From NCBI GenBank assembly GCA_902610175.1, contig CACLUR010000008.1:1-43988 (forward strand): a DNA stretch of 43,988 bases, written 5' to 3'. Position 1 is the first letter of the stretch, and each line of letters opens with the position of its first letter. Positions 8,271 through 16,928 of the stretch are shown here, in pieces. This DNA is from an uncultured Alphaproteobacteria bacterium (lineage in GTDB: Bacteria; Pseudomonadota; Alphaproteobacteria; HIMB59). The position numbers and the translations under genes were made by a program. The notes below the pieces were generated by a model. The model saw nothing but the letters and a program-made list of their open reading frames with translations, did no database searches and was not told where the DNA came from.

Positions 8271-9205
8271 TTAGATGCTCTTAGTAATCTATCATTTATA
8301 GCGATTCCTATTTTCTTATAAGGAATAGGTGCGATACTTATATTTTTATATTGGTTGTCGTTATCTGCTAAAAAAATAAAATGATAAAGATTTTTTGCAG
8401 CTTCAATTAAATTTCTACTCTTACTTAAATTTTTGAATTGACCTTTCTTATTTGCTCCAAAGTTAATATATGCAGATTTTTTTTTAGCATTTTTGACATT
8501 TAAAAATATTTTCTTCTTAGGAGAATAATGTTTTTTTGAAGTTCCAGGAAAACTTAAATTTTTGTTATATTTACTAATAACCATAAAGGGTAATATTTTT
8601 TTCACATTTTCTAATGATATCATCCCTGGTCTTATTATATTCAATTTGTTATCAGATATTTTAATTAAAGTTGACTCAATACCAACTTTACATTTTCCAT
8701 CATCTACAATTAATAAATTTGTCTCAATAAATTGCTGAAAAACCATTTCACTGTTGATTGGGCTTAGTTGTTTAAATTTGTTTGCTGAAGGCATTACAAG
8801 GGGCTTACCTACTCTATTAATTAAATTTAATGTAAATTTATTATTTGGAACTCTTACAGCACACTCATTATTTAATGTAAGAGATTTGGGTATTTCGATA
8901 GACTTCCTTTGTAAAACAAGAGTAAGAGGCCCAGGCCAAAATTCTTTAGCTAAAATTAAATTTTCATCATCTAAATTAAAAAATTTATCTACCATTTTTA
9001 AACTTGAACAATGAAATATAAGTTTTTTATTCAACGGTCTTTTTTTTAATAAGAAAATTTTTTTTGCTGCTTTAATATTGGTTCCTAAACCAGCTAGCCC
9101 ATAAACAGTTTCTGTTGGCAAGACTACTAATTCATCTTTTAATAGTTTAGACTTTAAGAAATGTGTAAGTTGCTTTGATAAATTTGATTTAACGATATTG
9201 GGCAT
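8267..9205 (-). CDS. tsaC: Threonylcarbamoyl-AMP synthase, Sua5 type
   Basis: A 312-residue cytosolic enzyme that makes threonylcarbamoyl-AMP from threonine, bicarbonate and ATP for t6A37 in ANN-decoding tRNAs. The YrdC domain (about residues 1-195) shows LPTETVYGLAGLG, KKRPLNKKL, FWPGPLTLVL and VRVPNN. The length and the linker GTSKKHYSPKKK show the long Sua5 form with an extra C-terminal domain rather than short TsaC. It is the first gene of a two-gene minus-strand unit, and its promoter must lie in the 65-base spacer shared with divergent glmU. Confidence 0.88.
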   Translation of the reverse strand: MPNIVKSNLSKQLTHFLKSKLLKDELVVLPTETVYGLAGLGTNIKAAKKIFLLKKRPLNKKLIFHCSSLKMVDKFFNLDDENLILAKEFWPGPLTLVLQRKSIEIPKSLTLNNECAVRVPNNKFTLNLINRVGKPLVMPSANKFKQLSPINSEMVFQQFIETNLLIVDDGKCKVGIESTLIKISDNKLNIIRPGMISLENVKKILPFMVISKYNKNLSFPGTSKKHYSPKKKIFLNVKNAKKKSAYINFGANKKGQFKNLSKSRNLIEAAKNLYHFIFLADNDNQYKNISIAPIPYKKIGIAINDRLLRASK

Positions 9206-9270
9206 AATTTACATAATTAGATATATTTTTAGTATTCAGTTAAGATTAATTAATATTATTTTACAACTTT

Positions 9271-10551
9271 ATGAATATATGCGCCATTATTCTTTCTGCT
9301 GGAAAGAGCAAAAGATTTAAATCACTTAAACCAAAATTTCTTCATGAAATATCTGGTAAAGAGTTAATACAGTACAATTTAGATGCACTAAATAAAATTA
9401 AACAAGTTAAAAAAACTTTTATTATTTCAAGTAAAGCTAATAAAAAATATTTCATTCATGAAAAAGTTTTTATTCAAAATCCAATAGACGGTACTGGTGG
9501 AGCTTTTAAACAATTTTATAAATACAATAATAAATTTGATTATTTTCTATTGACCTTAGCTGATACGCCTATTTTCGATTATAAAATACTCTCTGATTTT
9601 GTTTCAACAGGTGTTAAGAATGGTGATGACTTGTCAGTTCTTACACAAAATGTAAATAACCCAAAAGGATATGGGAGAATAATTAAAAAAAATAATGCAT
9701 TAATTAGTATTATTGAAGAAAACGAATGTTCAAATGAAGAAAAATTAATAAATGAAATAAATACTGGCATATTTTTAATTTCAAAAAAAGCTGCATTAAA
9801 TTTAAAATTAATAAAAAAAAATAAAAATAAGAATGAATTTTACATTACTGATTTAGTAAATGTCTGTTTAAATAAAAAACTTAAAATGACTACTTTTTTA
9901 AATAAAGCCACAGTGATATCAGGTGCTAACACCTTAAATGAACTTAATAAATTAGAAACATTATCCCAAGATTTTATAAAGAAAAAATTAATAGACACTG
10001 GTGTTAGAATTATTCACCCTGATACGGTTTATATAGAGAGCAATGTTAGTATCGCTCCAGGAGTAGTAATTGAGCCACATGTTGTTATAAAAAAAAATGT
10101 AAGTATTAAAAGTAATTCTATTATTAAGTCCTTTACTTATATTGAAAATTCTACAATAGGTAGTAACTGCTCCATCGGCCCTTATGCAAGAATAAGACCT
10201 GAAGTTATTATGGCAGATGAGGTAAAAATTGGTAATTTTGTTGAGATTAAAAAATCAAAATTATCAAAAGGAGTAAAAGTAAATCATTTAAGTTATATTG
10301 GAGACTCATCTATAGGAACAAATAGTAATATTGGGGCTGGAACTATTACTTGTAATTATGATGGAAAAAATAAGCTTAAATGCAAAATAGGTAATAATAC
10401 CTTTATTGGCTCAAATTCTTCTATTATTGCACCTGTAAATATAGGCAATAAAGCATACATAGCTGCTGGATCTGTAATTACCAAATCAATACCAAATAAT
10501 CATTTTTCAATAGCCAGATCAAAACAGAAAAATAAAATTAATAATAAATAA
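9271..10551 (+). CDS. glmU: Bifunctional N-acetylglucosamine-1-phosphate uridyltransferase / acetyltransferase
   Basis: A 426-residue protein, somewhat shorter than E. coli GlmU (456). The N-terminal pyrophosphorylase domain starts with LSAGKSKRFKSLKPKFLHEISGK, a degenerate LxAGxGTRMxSxxPK loop. The second half is a left-handed beta-helix of hexapeptide repeats (from about residue 235), including IGPYARIRP, HLSYIGDSSIG and GAGTITCNYDGKNK, which are diagnostic of GlmU acetyltransferase. It makes UDP-GlcNAc for peptidoglycan and LPS. It runs straight into glmS with a one-base TAATG overlap, so the two are coupled. The spacing Lys/Arg in the first loop depart somewhat from consensus but the active-site Lys remains. 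Confidence 0.92.
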   Translation: MNICAIILSAGKSKRFKSLKPKFLHEISGKELIQYNLDALNKIKQVKKTFIISSKANKKYFIHEKVFIQNPIDGTGGAFKQFYKYNNKFDYFLLTLADTPIFDYKILSDFVSTGVKNGDDLSVLTQNVNNPKGYGRIIKKNNALISIIEENECSNEEKLINEINTGIFLISKKAALNLKLIKKNKNKNEFYITDLVNVCLNKKLKMTTFLNKATVISGANTLNELNKLETLSQDFIKKKLIDTGVRIIHPDTVYIESNVSIAPGVVIEPHVVIKKNVSIKSNSIIKSFTYIENSTIGSNCSIGPYARIRPEVIMADEVKIGNFVEIKKSKLSKGVKVNHLSYIGDSSIGTNSNIGAGTITCNYDGKNKLKCKIGNNTFIGSNSSIIAPVNIGNKAYIAAGSVITKSIPNNHFSIARSKQKNKINNK

Positions 10552-12347
10552 TGTGCGGTATAGTTGGTATCTTAAATTCATCTTCTTTAAAGAATAACTC
10601 TATAGATATTTTAAAAAAGCTGGAATATAGAGGGTATGACTCTGCTGGCATTTCCTTGTTTTCAAAAGAACGAATAAAAACCATTAAAAGTGTCGGCAAA
10701 ATATCAGAACTAAAAAATAAAGCTCAAAATGTATCAGATAAAAATTTTTATGGTGTGATAGGTCATACAAGATGGGCAACACATGGAGTTGTTAGCAAAA
10801 ATAATGCTCATCCATTTGCAAATGATGATCTTACTTTAGTTTGTAATGGTATAATTGAAAACTATAGAAAAATTCAAAATCGATTTGTAGAAATTCCTAA
10901 AAATATTCAATCAGATACTGAAATCAGTTTTTACTTTCTCACCTATTTAGTCAATAAATATAAAAATTCAGATGAAGCTATTAGAGTATTTAAAAGTGTA
11001 ATTAAAGGAAACTACGCCTTTGTTATATTTATAAAAAAAAATAATTGTTTTTACTTATTAAAAAATGGCAGTCCAATAGCCTTATCACATTATAAAAACT
11101 CCTCTTACATATGCTCAGATTCATCTATTTTATCTGATTATAGTGATAAGATTTATCATCTTAAAGATGGTGATATTATTAAAATCCAGCAGTCTAAAAT
11201 ATCTAGTTTAAATAAAGCTAAAATACTTTTTGAAAAAAATGAAATTAAACAAAACCCATATGATAAAGGAAAATATCAACATTATATGTTGAAAGAGATT
11301 CATGAGCAGCCTGAAGTTATAAAAGCTACTCAAAAAAACTATTTACAAGAATTTTTTAATGATTTTGAAAGCAAATTTAAAAATTTAATTTTAAACAAAA
11401 AAATAATATTTGTTGGATGTGGTACTGCATACCATGCCTGTTTAGTTGGGGAGTACTATTTTAATAAATTTACAAATATAGATACTTCATCAGAATTAGC
11501 TTCCGAGCTTAGATATAAAAAAATAAATAAAGACGAAAAAATATTATTTATTTTTATTTCACAATCTGGTGAAACCATGGATACATTGATGGCTTTAAAA
11601 TATATCAAAAAAAACAAACATTCCTCTATAGTTATAACTAATTCTTTACAGAGTAGCATGGTAAGGGAGGCTGATGTAACTATACCTACTTATGCTGATA
11701 AAGAAGTTGGTGTAGCCTCAACTAAAGCTTTTACTTGTCAAATATTGAGCTTAGCCAATCTTTCTATTGAAATTGGTAAAATGACAAATTCCATATCGAA
11801 AAAAGATTATAATAAGAATTTAGCAATTCTAAAGTTATTACCAATAAAGTTGAAAAAATTAATTAACGATTTTACACCAGAGGCGAAAAAAATTGCAAAA
11901 AAATTAAGCCAATCTGATACTTGTTATTTTATTGGGAGGAATATTGTATACCCAATAGCATTAGAGGGATCCTTGAAATTAAAAGAGATATCTTACATGC
12001 ATAGCGAAGGCTTTCCTGGAGGAGAGATGAAACATGGCCCAATTGCATTGATCGATAATAAATCATTAACAATTTGCTTATCGCCAAACAACGAACTATA
12101 TGAGAAATCTATTTCAAATGCTGAGGAAATTGCTGCTAGAAATGGTAAGGTTATAATTTTATCGAGTGTTAAAATTCACATAAAATCATTAAACACACAT
12201 AATGTAAGCCTACCCAAAGAAAACTTTATTGACACACCTTTCATTTATACTATTCCTCTTCAACTCATTTCATATTATTTTGCACTAAATGAGGGAACTG
12301 ACATAGATCAACCAAGAAATTTGGCAAAATCAGTTACTGTGGAGTAG
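10551..12347 (+). CDS. glmS: Glutamine-fructose-6-phosphate aminotransferase
   Basis: A 598-residue cytosolic enzyme that makes glucosamine-6-phosphate from fructose-6-phosphate and glutamine. MCGIVGI at the start supplies the catalytic Cys2 of the class II glutaminase domain, followed by HTRWATHG. Two SIS domains follow, with FVGCGTAYHAC, SQSGETMDT, KEVGVASTKAFT and the GSLKLKEISYMHSEGFPGGEMKHGP block (shown here only as a family match). The C-terminal DQPRNLAKSVTVE is intact. It starts within the glmU stop and ends 2 bases before a small secreted repeat protein, so all three genes probably share a transcript. Confidence 0.95.
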   Translation: MCGIVGILNSSSLKNNSIDILKKLEYRGYDSAGISLFSKERIKTIKSVGKISELKNKAQNVSDKNFYGVIGHTRWATHGVVSKNNAHPFANDDLTLVCNGIIENYRKIQNRFVEIPKNIQSDTEISFYFLTYLVNKYKNSDEAIRVFKSVIKGNYAFVIFIKKNNCFYLLKNGSPIALSHYKNSSYICSDSSILSDYSDKIYHLKDGDIIKIQQSKISSLNKAKILFEKNEIKQNPYDKGKYQHYMLKEIHEQPEVIKATQKNYLQEFFNDFESKFKNLILNKKIIFVGCGTAYHACLVGEYYFNKFTNIDTSSELASELRYKKINKDEKILFIFISQSGETMDTLMALKYIKKNKHSSIVITNSLQSSMVREADVTIPTYADKEVGVASTKAFTCQILSLANLSIEIGKMTNSISKKDYNKNLAILKLLPIKLKKLINDFTPEAKKIAKKLSQSDTCYFIGRNIVYPIALEGSLKLKEISYMHSEGFPGGEMKHGPIALIDNKSLTICLSPNNELYEKSISNAEEIAARNGKVIILSSVKIHIKSLNTHNVSLPKENFIDTPFIYTIPLQLISYYFALNEGTDIDQPRNLAKSVTVE

Positions 12348-12349
12348 AA

Positions 12350-12748
12350 ATGAAAATAATATTTTTATTTACACTTCTTTTACTTTCATTAAATGCAAGT
12401 GCGGTCAGTCTTAAAATAATAAATTCATCAATGTTTGCTGATAAATCAGTTTATATTACAAGTTCATCAATGTTTGCTGATAAATCAGTTTATATTACAA
12501 GTTCATCAATGTTTGCTGATAAATCTATTTATATTAAAAGAGGCTATTGTACAGACACATCGGTAAGTGTCTATCTAACAAGTTCATCAATATTTGCAGA
12601 TTCGACTGTATACATTACAAGCTCATCTATGTTTGCCGATTTAACTGTTTATATTACAAGCTCATCTATGTTTGCCGATGATGAGGTGTGCGTATCTGAC
12701 TCAATATCGGATGAAGAAGTGGCTGCAATATATGCCGCATTAAATTGA
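12350..12748 (+). CDS. Small secreted protein built of 13-residue tandem repeats
   Basis: A 132-residue protein. Residues 1-18 form a clear signal peptide ending A-S-A. Residues 26-117 are six good copies and one degenerate copy (about residues 64-78) of a 13-residue unit with consensus S-S-M-F-A-D-x-x-V-Y-I-T-S. Two cysteines (67, 114) fall in the degenerate and last copies. The tail SDEEVAAIYAALN is acidic. A GGAG site at 12341-12344 precedes the ATG. Its start is 2 bases after glmS, implying co-expression with amino-sugar synthesis. The spacing A-D-x-x-V-Y recalls short repeats in uncharacterised bacterial proteins (from memory, DUF6150), suggesting a small beta-solenoid. Function is unknown. 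Confidence 0.75.
   Translation: MKIIFLFTLLLLSLNASAVSLKIINSSMFADKSVYITSSSMFADKSVYITSSSMFADKSIYIKRGYCTDTSVSVYLTSSSIFADSTVYITSSSMFADLTVYITSSSMFADDEVCVSDSISDEEVAAIYAALN
12425..12700 (+). repeat. 39-bp tandem coding repeats
   Basis: Copies at 12425-12463 and 12464-12502 are identical at all 39 bases; a third at 12503-12541 diverges at its end. After a degenerate unit, copies start at 12584, 12623 and 12662. The last two share a different codon pattern (AGC TCA TCT and GCC GAT rather than AGT TCA TCA and GCT GAT). The two blocks were therefore homogenised or expanded separately, probably by slippage or unequal exchange. Confidence 0.85.
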
Positions 12749-13117
12749 TGAATAAAAAAACAGTTACACACAATGCTAAGTCGTTCAATTTTGAGTAATA
12801 TTTTGCGATAAATTAAAAAAAATTAGAAAAAATATTTCTATTTTTATTTATTTTCAACATTTCTTATTATCAAGTATATATCAATCACTAGGTTTAATTG
12901 ACTTGGTTGGTGTAAGTATTTATGGAAATGAGTTTATTGATTGGCAATTATTTTTAACTTTGAAGATAATTTATTTGGTGGTCAGTAAATATAGTTTTAA
13001 TTATTAGTAATTTCATTTTTAGAAAAAATAGTGAAAATAATTGATGTTTGTTTCGTATGGATATAAATTTTACTTCAACACAATTAATTGCCTTTGAATA
13101 ATTAAAAAAAACAAAAT
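12749..13117. other. 369-bp AT-rich spacer with possible gene remnant
   Basis: No ATG-started gene was found here. On the plus strand the frame from 12795 to the stop at 13005-13007 is open for 70 codons without an ATG, and reads as a hydrophobic protein (FIYFQHFLLSSIYQ then IIYLVV). This could be a decayed membrane-protein fragment. Near the end, TTGATG (13041-13046) and TATAAA (13062-13067), 15 bases apart, make a weak promoter candidate for the gene at 13118. No terminator hairpin was seen after the repeat-protein gene. Confidence 0.35.
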
Positions 13118-14395
13118 ATGCAAATTAAGGTCGATAATGAGATATTAGCGAGTGTCATCGATGCTCGATTTGGGATTAAACCTCATCTATCTTCAAAAAA
13201 TGAAAAATCCAATATCGTACAAAGTATCTTTTTCCCTCAGGATAAGATTAAATCAAATGAATTTAATATAGTCCCTTTAGACACATATGGAATAATTAAT
13301 AATTCTAAGTTATTTACAAGAGAACCAATTACAGGTGAACAAATTTCATACTTAATGAGTGATAGTGACTACTTTTCTGAAGAAAATAATCCAGATATAA
13401 AAATTGAAACAATAGATTACAAAATTTTTTATAGATTCGAAATTAATGAGACTCAACACAAATACTGCTCATCAATTTTTACTAATTTAAAATTAAAAAA
13501 AATAAATATTGTTTTTCCAAATAGTAGCACAATACACTTTTTCTCTGAGAATATATCCCTTTTAAAAAAATATATTAAGAAAATTGCTAATAAAAAAATT
13601 CAAGAGAGTGATCTTATTAAAATCAAAGTCCCAACAAGTTTTTCTATTTATTACTCTAAAAATAATAATACTAAAGAGATTACAATCAAAAATAAATCTT
13701 ATTTGGGAATATGTTTTGAAATAGTTAATCTTTTAAGCTTAAATACTTTAGACACTAAGAATACGTATAATTCCAGCAATAGTAACAATTACTATATTAA
13801 TATTCTTTTTTTTAATTTTTATAATTTTTTCCCTAAGTTTATATCTTTATTCATATTTAAATTTTTACTCAGGTTTAATAAATCTTACATATTTTCTAAT
13901 CAAGTATTAGAAATTAATAATTATTTTAACAAACAAAATAATTTCTTCTCTAATATTATTGATGACAATCAATATCCTAGTTACTTATCAAAAGGAACTT
14001 TTTTCCCTAATTTAAAATTAAGTAATAAAAAGTATATTCATGAGATACTCAAGGATGACGATACATACATACTTTCAAACAAATATAAAATAAAAAACAT
14101 AAAAAATTTTATTTTTCTATCTGATGGTTCTGATAAAAATTCTTATCAAATCGGTAAAAGCTCATATGATTATTTAAATTTAGATAAATGCTATTACATT
14201 ACAGACAATCATGGCCTAATCACCACAGTAGATATCGTTGATAACATCGGAATTATCAATCATGAAGATATTGACTCAAAGTATTCAGATAATAAACAAT
14301 CCAGCATAGATAATTTTTATGCTACAGGTTATGAGCCATCATTACCTAAATTAAAGCTACCCAAAATTTGGCCTTTTAAATCTAAAACCCAATAA
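13118..14395 (+). CDS. Hypothetical protein, 425 residues, unrecognised
   Basis: I do not recognise a family. The protein has no signal peptide. It is rich in Asn, Ser, Lys and Ile. One strongly hydrophobic, Phe-rich segment (about residues 225-252, NYYINILFF...FKFLL) could be a membrane span or a buried core. The C-terminal 60 residues are acidic, then end in a basic Pro/Lys tail, PSLPKLKLPKIWPF. It stands alone between a 369-bp spacer and the DAHP synthase gene (41-base gap). Codon use looks like the neighbours. It could be an envelope or surface-associated protein, but that is a guess from location and composition. Confidence 0.65.
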   Translation: MQIKVDNEILASVIDARFGIKPHLSSKNEKSNIVQSIFFPQDKIKSNEFNIVPLDTYGIINNSKLFTREPITGEQISYLMSDSDYFSEENNPDIKIETIDYKIFYRFEINETQHKYCSSIFTNLKLKKINIVFPNSSTIHFFSENISLLKKYIKKIANKKIQESDLIKIKVPTSFSIYYSKNNNTKEITIKNKSYLGICFEIVNLLSLNTLDTKNTYNSSNSNNYYINILFFNFYNFFPKFISLFIFKFLLRFNKSYIFSNQVLEINNYFNKQNNFFSNIIDDNQYPSYLSKGTFFPNLKLSNKKYIHEILKDDDTYILSNKYKIKNIKNFIFLSDGSDKNSYQIGKSSYDYLNLDKCYYITDNHGLITTVDIVDNIGIINHEDIDSKYSDNKQSSIDNFYATGYEPSLPKLKLPKIWPFKSKTQ

Positions 14396-14421
14396 TTTCT
14401 TTTATTTAATACATTTAACAA

Positions 14422-14436
14422 TATAATCCTTGCCTC
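14422..14436 (+). promoter_or_regulatory. -10 box just before the DAHP synthase start
   Basis: A consensus TATAAT lies at 14422-14427, only 9 bases before the ATG at 14437. If used, transcription would start almost at the ATG, giving a leaderless or near-leaderless mRNA. No good -35 element is visible, and there is no Shine-Dalgarno site. Confidence 0.5.
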
Positions 14437-15786
14437 ATGAAATGGACTAAAGATAGTTGGAAAAACTTTGAAGCAAAGCAAATGCCAGTTTACGCTGATC
14501 AAGGTAATTTAGACTCTGTAATAGAGGAGTTATCCTCTATGCCTCCTTTAATATTTGCTGGTGAGACTAGGTCTCTAAAAACACAAATTTATCAAGTTCA
14601 AAAAGGAGAGTCCTTTTATTTACAAGGCGGTGACTGTGCTGAGAGCTTTCAGGAATTAAACCCTAATACAATTCGAGATAATTTTAAATTACTATTGCAA
14701 ATGTCTGTTGTTTTAACTTTTGCCACTAATAAACCGGTCGTTAAATTAGGGAGAATGGGTGGACAATTTGCTAAACCAAGAAGCTCAGACTTTGAAGAAA
14801 AAAATGGTCAAAAGCTACCTAGTTATAGAGGAGATATCATCAATTCATTTGAGTTTAACGAATCATCTAGAGAACCAGACCCTAAAAGAATGATCAGAGC
14901 TTATAACCATTCAGCTTCAACTTTAAATTTATTAAGAGCTTTTGCTCAAGGAGGTTTTGCTAGTTTAACACAATTAAATAAATGGAATTTAGATTTTGCA
15001 GATAACTTTGATACAACAAAAAAATTTAAAGAATTATCTGAAAAAATTGCAGAAAGTATAAAATTTATGAATGCCTGTGGTGTAAATGAAAAAAATACAA
15101 GAGAACTAAGAGAGACAGATTTTTACACAAGCCATGAAGCACTTCTTTTACCTTATGAACAAGCTTTTACAAGAATAGATAGCACTACAGGTGAGTGGTA
15201 CAATGTAAATTCTCATTTTTTGTGGGTTGGTGATAGAACTAGAGATCCTGATGGTGCTCACATACACTATTTAAGTGGTATAAAAAACCCTTTAGGTCTT
15301 AAAGTAGGTCCATCTACAACCATTGATGATTTAAAAAAAAATATTGAGATACTGAATCCCGAAAATGAAGGTGGGAGACTTACACTTATTGTTAGAATGG
15401 GAGCAGATAAAATTAATTCAAAATACCCTGATTTATTGAAAGAAATTAATAAACTCGGTCTTAATCTTACATGGATATGTGATCCTATGCATGGAAATAC
15501 ATCTACAAGTAAATCTGGCTATAAAACTAGAGCTACTGAGAATATTTTTACAGAAATTCAATCTTTTTTTGAAATTCATAAATCAGAGGGTTCAGTCGCA
15601 GGAGGCGTTCACCTTGAATTAACAGGTTTAGATGTAACTGAATGTGTCGGTGGGCCTGATGATATTAAAGATGAAAATTTAGGTGATAGATACCATACGT
15701 TTTGTGACCCAAGACTAAATGTTAATCAATCATTAGAGCTATCTTTTCTACTGGCTGATTTATTGTCCAATGGCGAAATGAATTAG
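14437..15786 (+). CDS. 3-deoxy-7-phosphoheptulonate (DAHP) synthase, class II
   Basis: A 449-residue cytosolic enzyme that condenses PEP and erythrose-4-phosphate, the first step of the shikimate pathway. The start KWTKDSWKNFEAKQMPVY is the plant-like class II (AroAII) opening. Other conserved blocks are FLQGGDCAESF (metal Cys; here YLQGGDCAESF), VVKLGRMGGQFAKPRS, HFLWVGDRTR, CDPMHGNT and GGVHLELTG. Length is normal for class II. It starts a run of six closely packed genes (14 bases to the next), which pools unrelated housekeeping functions. No ACT-type regulatory domain is present; control in this class is through the core fold. Confidence 0.93.
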   Translation: MKWTKDSWKNFEAKQMPVYADQGNLDSVIEELSSMPPLIFAGETRSLKTQIYQVQKGESFYLQGGDCAESFQELNPNTIRDNFKLLLQMSVVLTFATNKPVVKLGRMGGQFAKPRSSDFEEKNGQKLPSYRGDIINSFEFNESSREPDPKRMIRAYNHSASTLNLLRAFAQGGFASLTQLNKWNLDFADNFDTTKKFKELSEKIAESIKFMNACGVNEKNTRELRETDFYTSHEALLLPYEQAFTRIDSTTGEWYNVNSHFLWVGDRTRDPDGAHIHYLSGIKNPLGLKVGPSTTIDDLKKNIEILNPENEGGRLTLIVRMGADKINSKYPDLLKEINKLGLNLTWICDPMHGNTSTSKSGYKTRATENIFTEIQSFFEIHKSEGSVAGGVHLELTGLDVTECVGGPDDIKDENLGDRYHTFCDPRLNVNQSLELSFLLADLLSNGEMN

Positions 15787-15800
15787 TTTTCTTATTCATA

Positions 15801-16928
15801 ATGAATAAAAAAACAAATTCAAATTTAATTAATAATTTTACTGATAATTATTTTTTAAAAACAAAAAAAATTATCCATAAGTATGGAGATATTAAAGTTA
15901 CTTATGCTGTTTTTATTCGTAGACCTGGTGTTATAGCATTAAAACTAGCAATAAATTGGATTAAACAAATTTCAAAAGACAGAGGAATTAAAGTATCAAC
16001 TTCTAGTCCATTCAAAGAGGGTGACCATTTCGGTGCTGGAGAACCAATTCTTTATATTAGGGGTTCTTTTAAACATATAGTCGATTTGGAAACTTTACTC
16101 TTACAAAAAATTGGTCCAGCTTGTATAGCAGCAGCTAATGCATATCAAATGTGTTTAGACTTGCCTAAAACGTCATTTATAGCTATGGATGCAAGACATT
16201 GTGCAGGTACAGAGATGTCTGAATTAATGTCATATGCGGCATCAGTAGGATCAAAATCAGCAAAAAGAAAGAAAGCTAAAGGCTTTATTGGAACATCGAT
16301 AGATGCAACATCACATTATTTTCAATCTAATAAAGCATTAGGGACAATGCCACATGCTTTAATAGGATATGCAGGATCTACTTTAGAGGCAGTAAAAATG
16401 TTTCATGAAACATTTCCTAAAGATGATTTAGTTGTATTGCCTGATTATTTCGGTAAGGAAATTACTGACTCTATTCAAGTTTGTAACCACTTCGATAAGT
16501 TGTCTAAAGCTGGAAAAGTAATGATAAGACTTGATACCCCAAATGGAAGATTTATTGAAAATCTTGATACCTCAAAATCATATGAGGTCTTAGAAAAACA
16601 CGCACCTGGCTCAATTAAAGAATACAGATCTGATAAAGAGTTAAAACACCTTGTTGGGCCTGGAGTTTCTGCTGCATCTTTATGGTATTTGAGATCACAG
16701 CTTGACAATTTTGGTTTTAAAAAAGTTAAAATTATTGCATCTAGCGGATTTACAAATGAGAAATGCAAGGCAATGTCTCTAGCTAAAGCTCCAATAGATG
16801 TCATAGGAACTGGAAGTTATCTACCAGAAAAGTGGTCAGAAACATATGCAACTGCTGATATTATAAAATATGGTAATTCCTCTAGAGTAAAAGTTTCAAG
16901 AGAATACCTCTTAAAAAAAGTTAAATGA
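15801..16928 (+). CDS. Nicotinate phosphoribosyltransferase-family protein
   Basis: A 375-residue cytosolic enzyme of the NAPRTase / quinolinate-PRT fold, expected to make nicotinate mononucleotide from nicotinate and PRPP for NAD salvage. Visible blocks are GDHFGAGEPILYIRG followed by DLETLLLQKIG, MDARHCAGTEMSE, GFIGTSIDATSHY and GTMPHALIGYAG, the last resembling the conserved G-T-M-x-H of NAPRTases. It is shorter than E. coli PncB (400). It overlaps gltX by 4 bases (ATGA). A role on a related substrate cannot be excluded. Confidence 0.8.
   Translation: MNKKTNSNLINNFTDNYFLKTKKIIHKYGDIKVTYAVFIRRPGVIALKLAINWIKQISKDRGIKVSTSSPFKEGDHFGAGEPILYIRGSFKHIVDLETLLLQKIGPACIAAANAYQMCLDLPKTSFIAMDARHCAGTEMSELMSYAASVGSKSAKRKKAKGFIGTSIDATSHYFQSNKALGTMPHALIGYAGSTLEAVKMFHETFPKDDLVVLPDYFGKEITDSIQVCNHFDKLSKAGKVMIRLDTPNGRFIENLDTSKSYEVLEKHAPGSIKEYRSDKELKHLVGPGVSAASLWYLRSQLDNFGFKKVKIIASSGFTNEKCKAMSLAKAPIDVIGTGSYLPEKWSETYATADIIKYGNSSRVKVSREYLLKKVK

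Noticed and set aside
10500-10560. glmS ribozyme or riboswitch before glmS
   Set aside because: glmS starts within the glmU stop; there is no untranslated leader to hold a ribozyme.
12425-12700. CRISPR-like direct repeats
   Set aside because: The 39-bp units are head-to-tail without spacers and keep one reading frame with a signal peptide, so they are coding tandem repeats.
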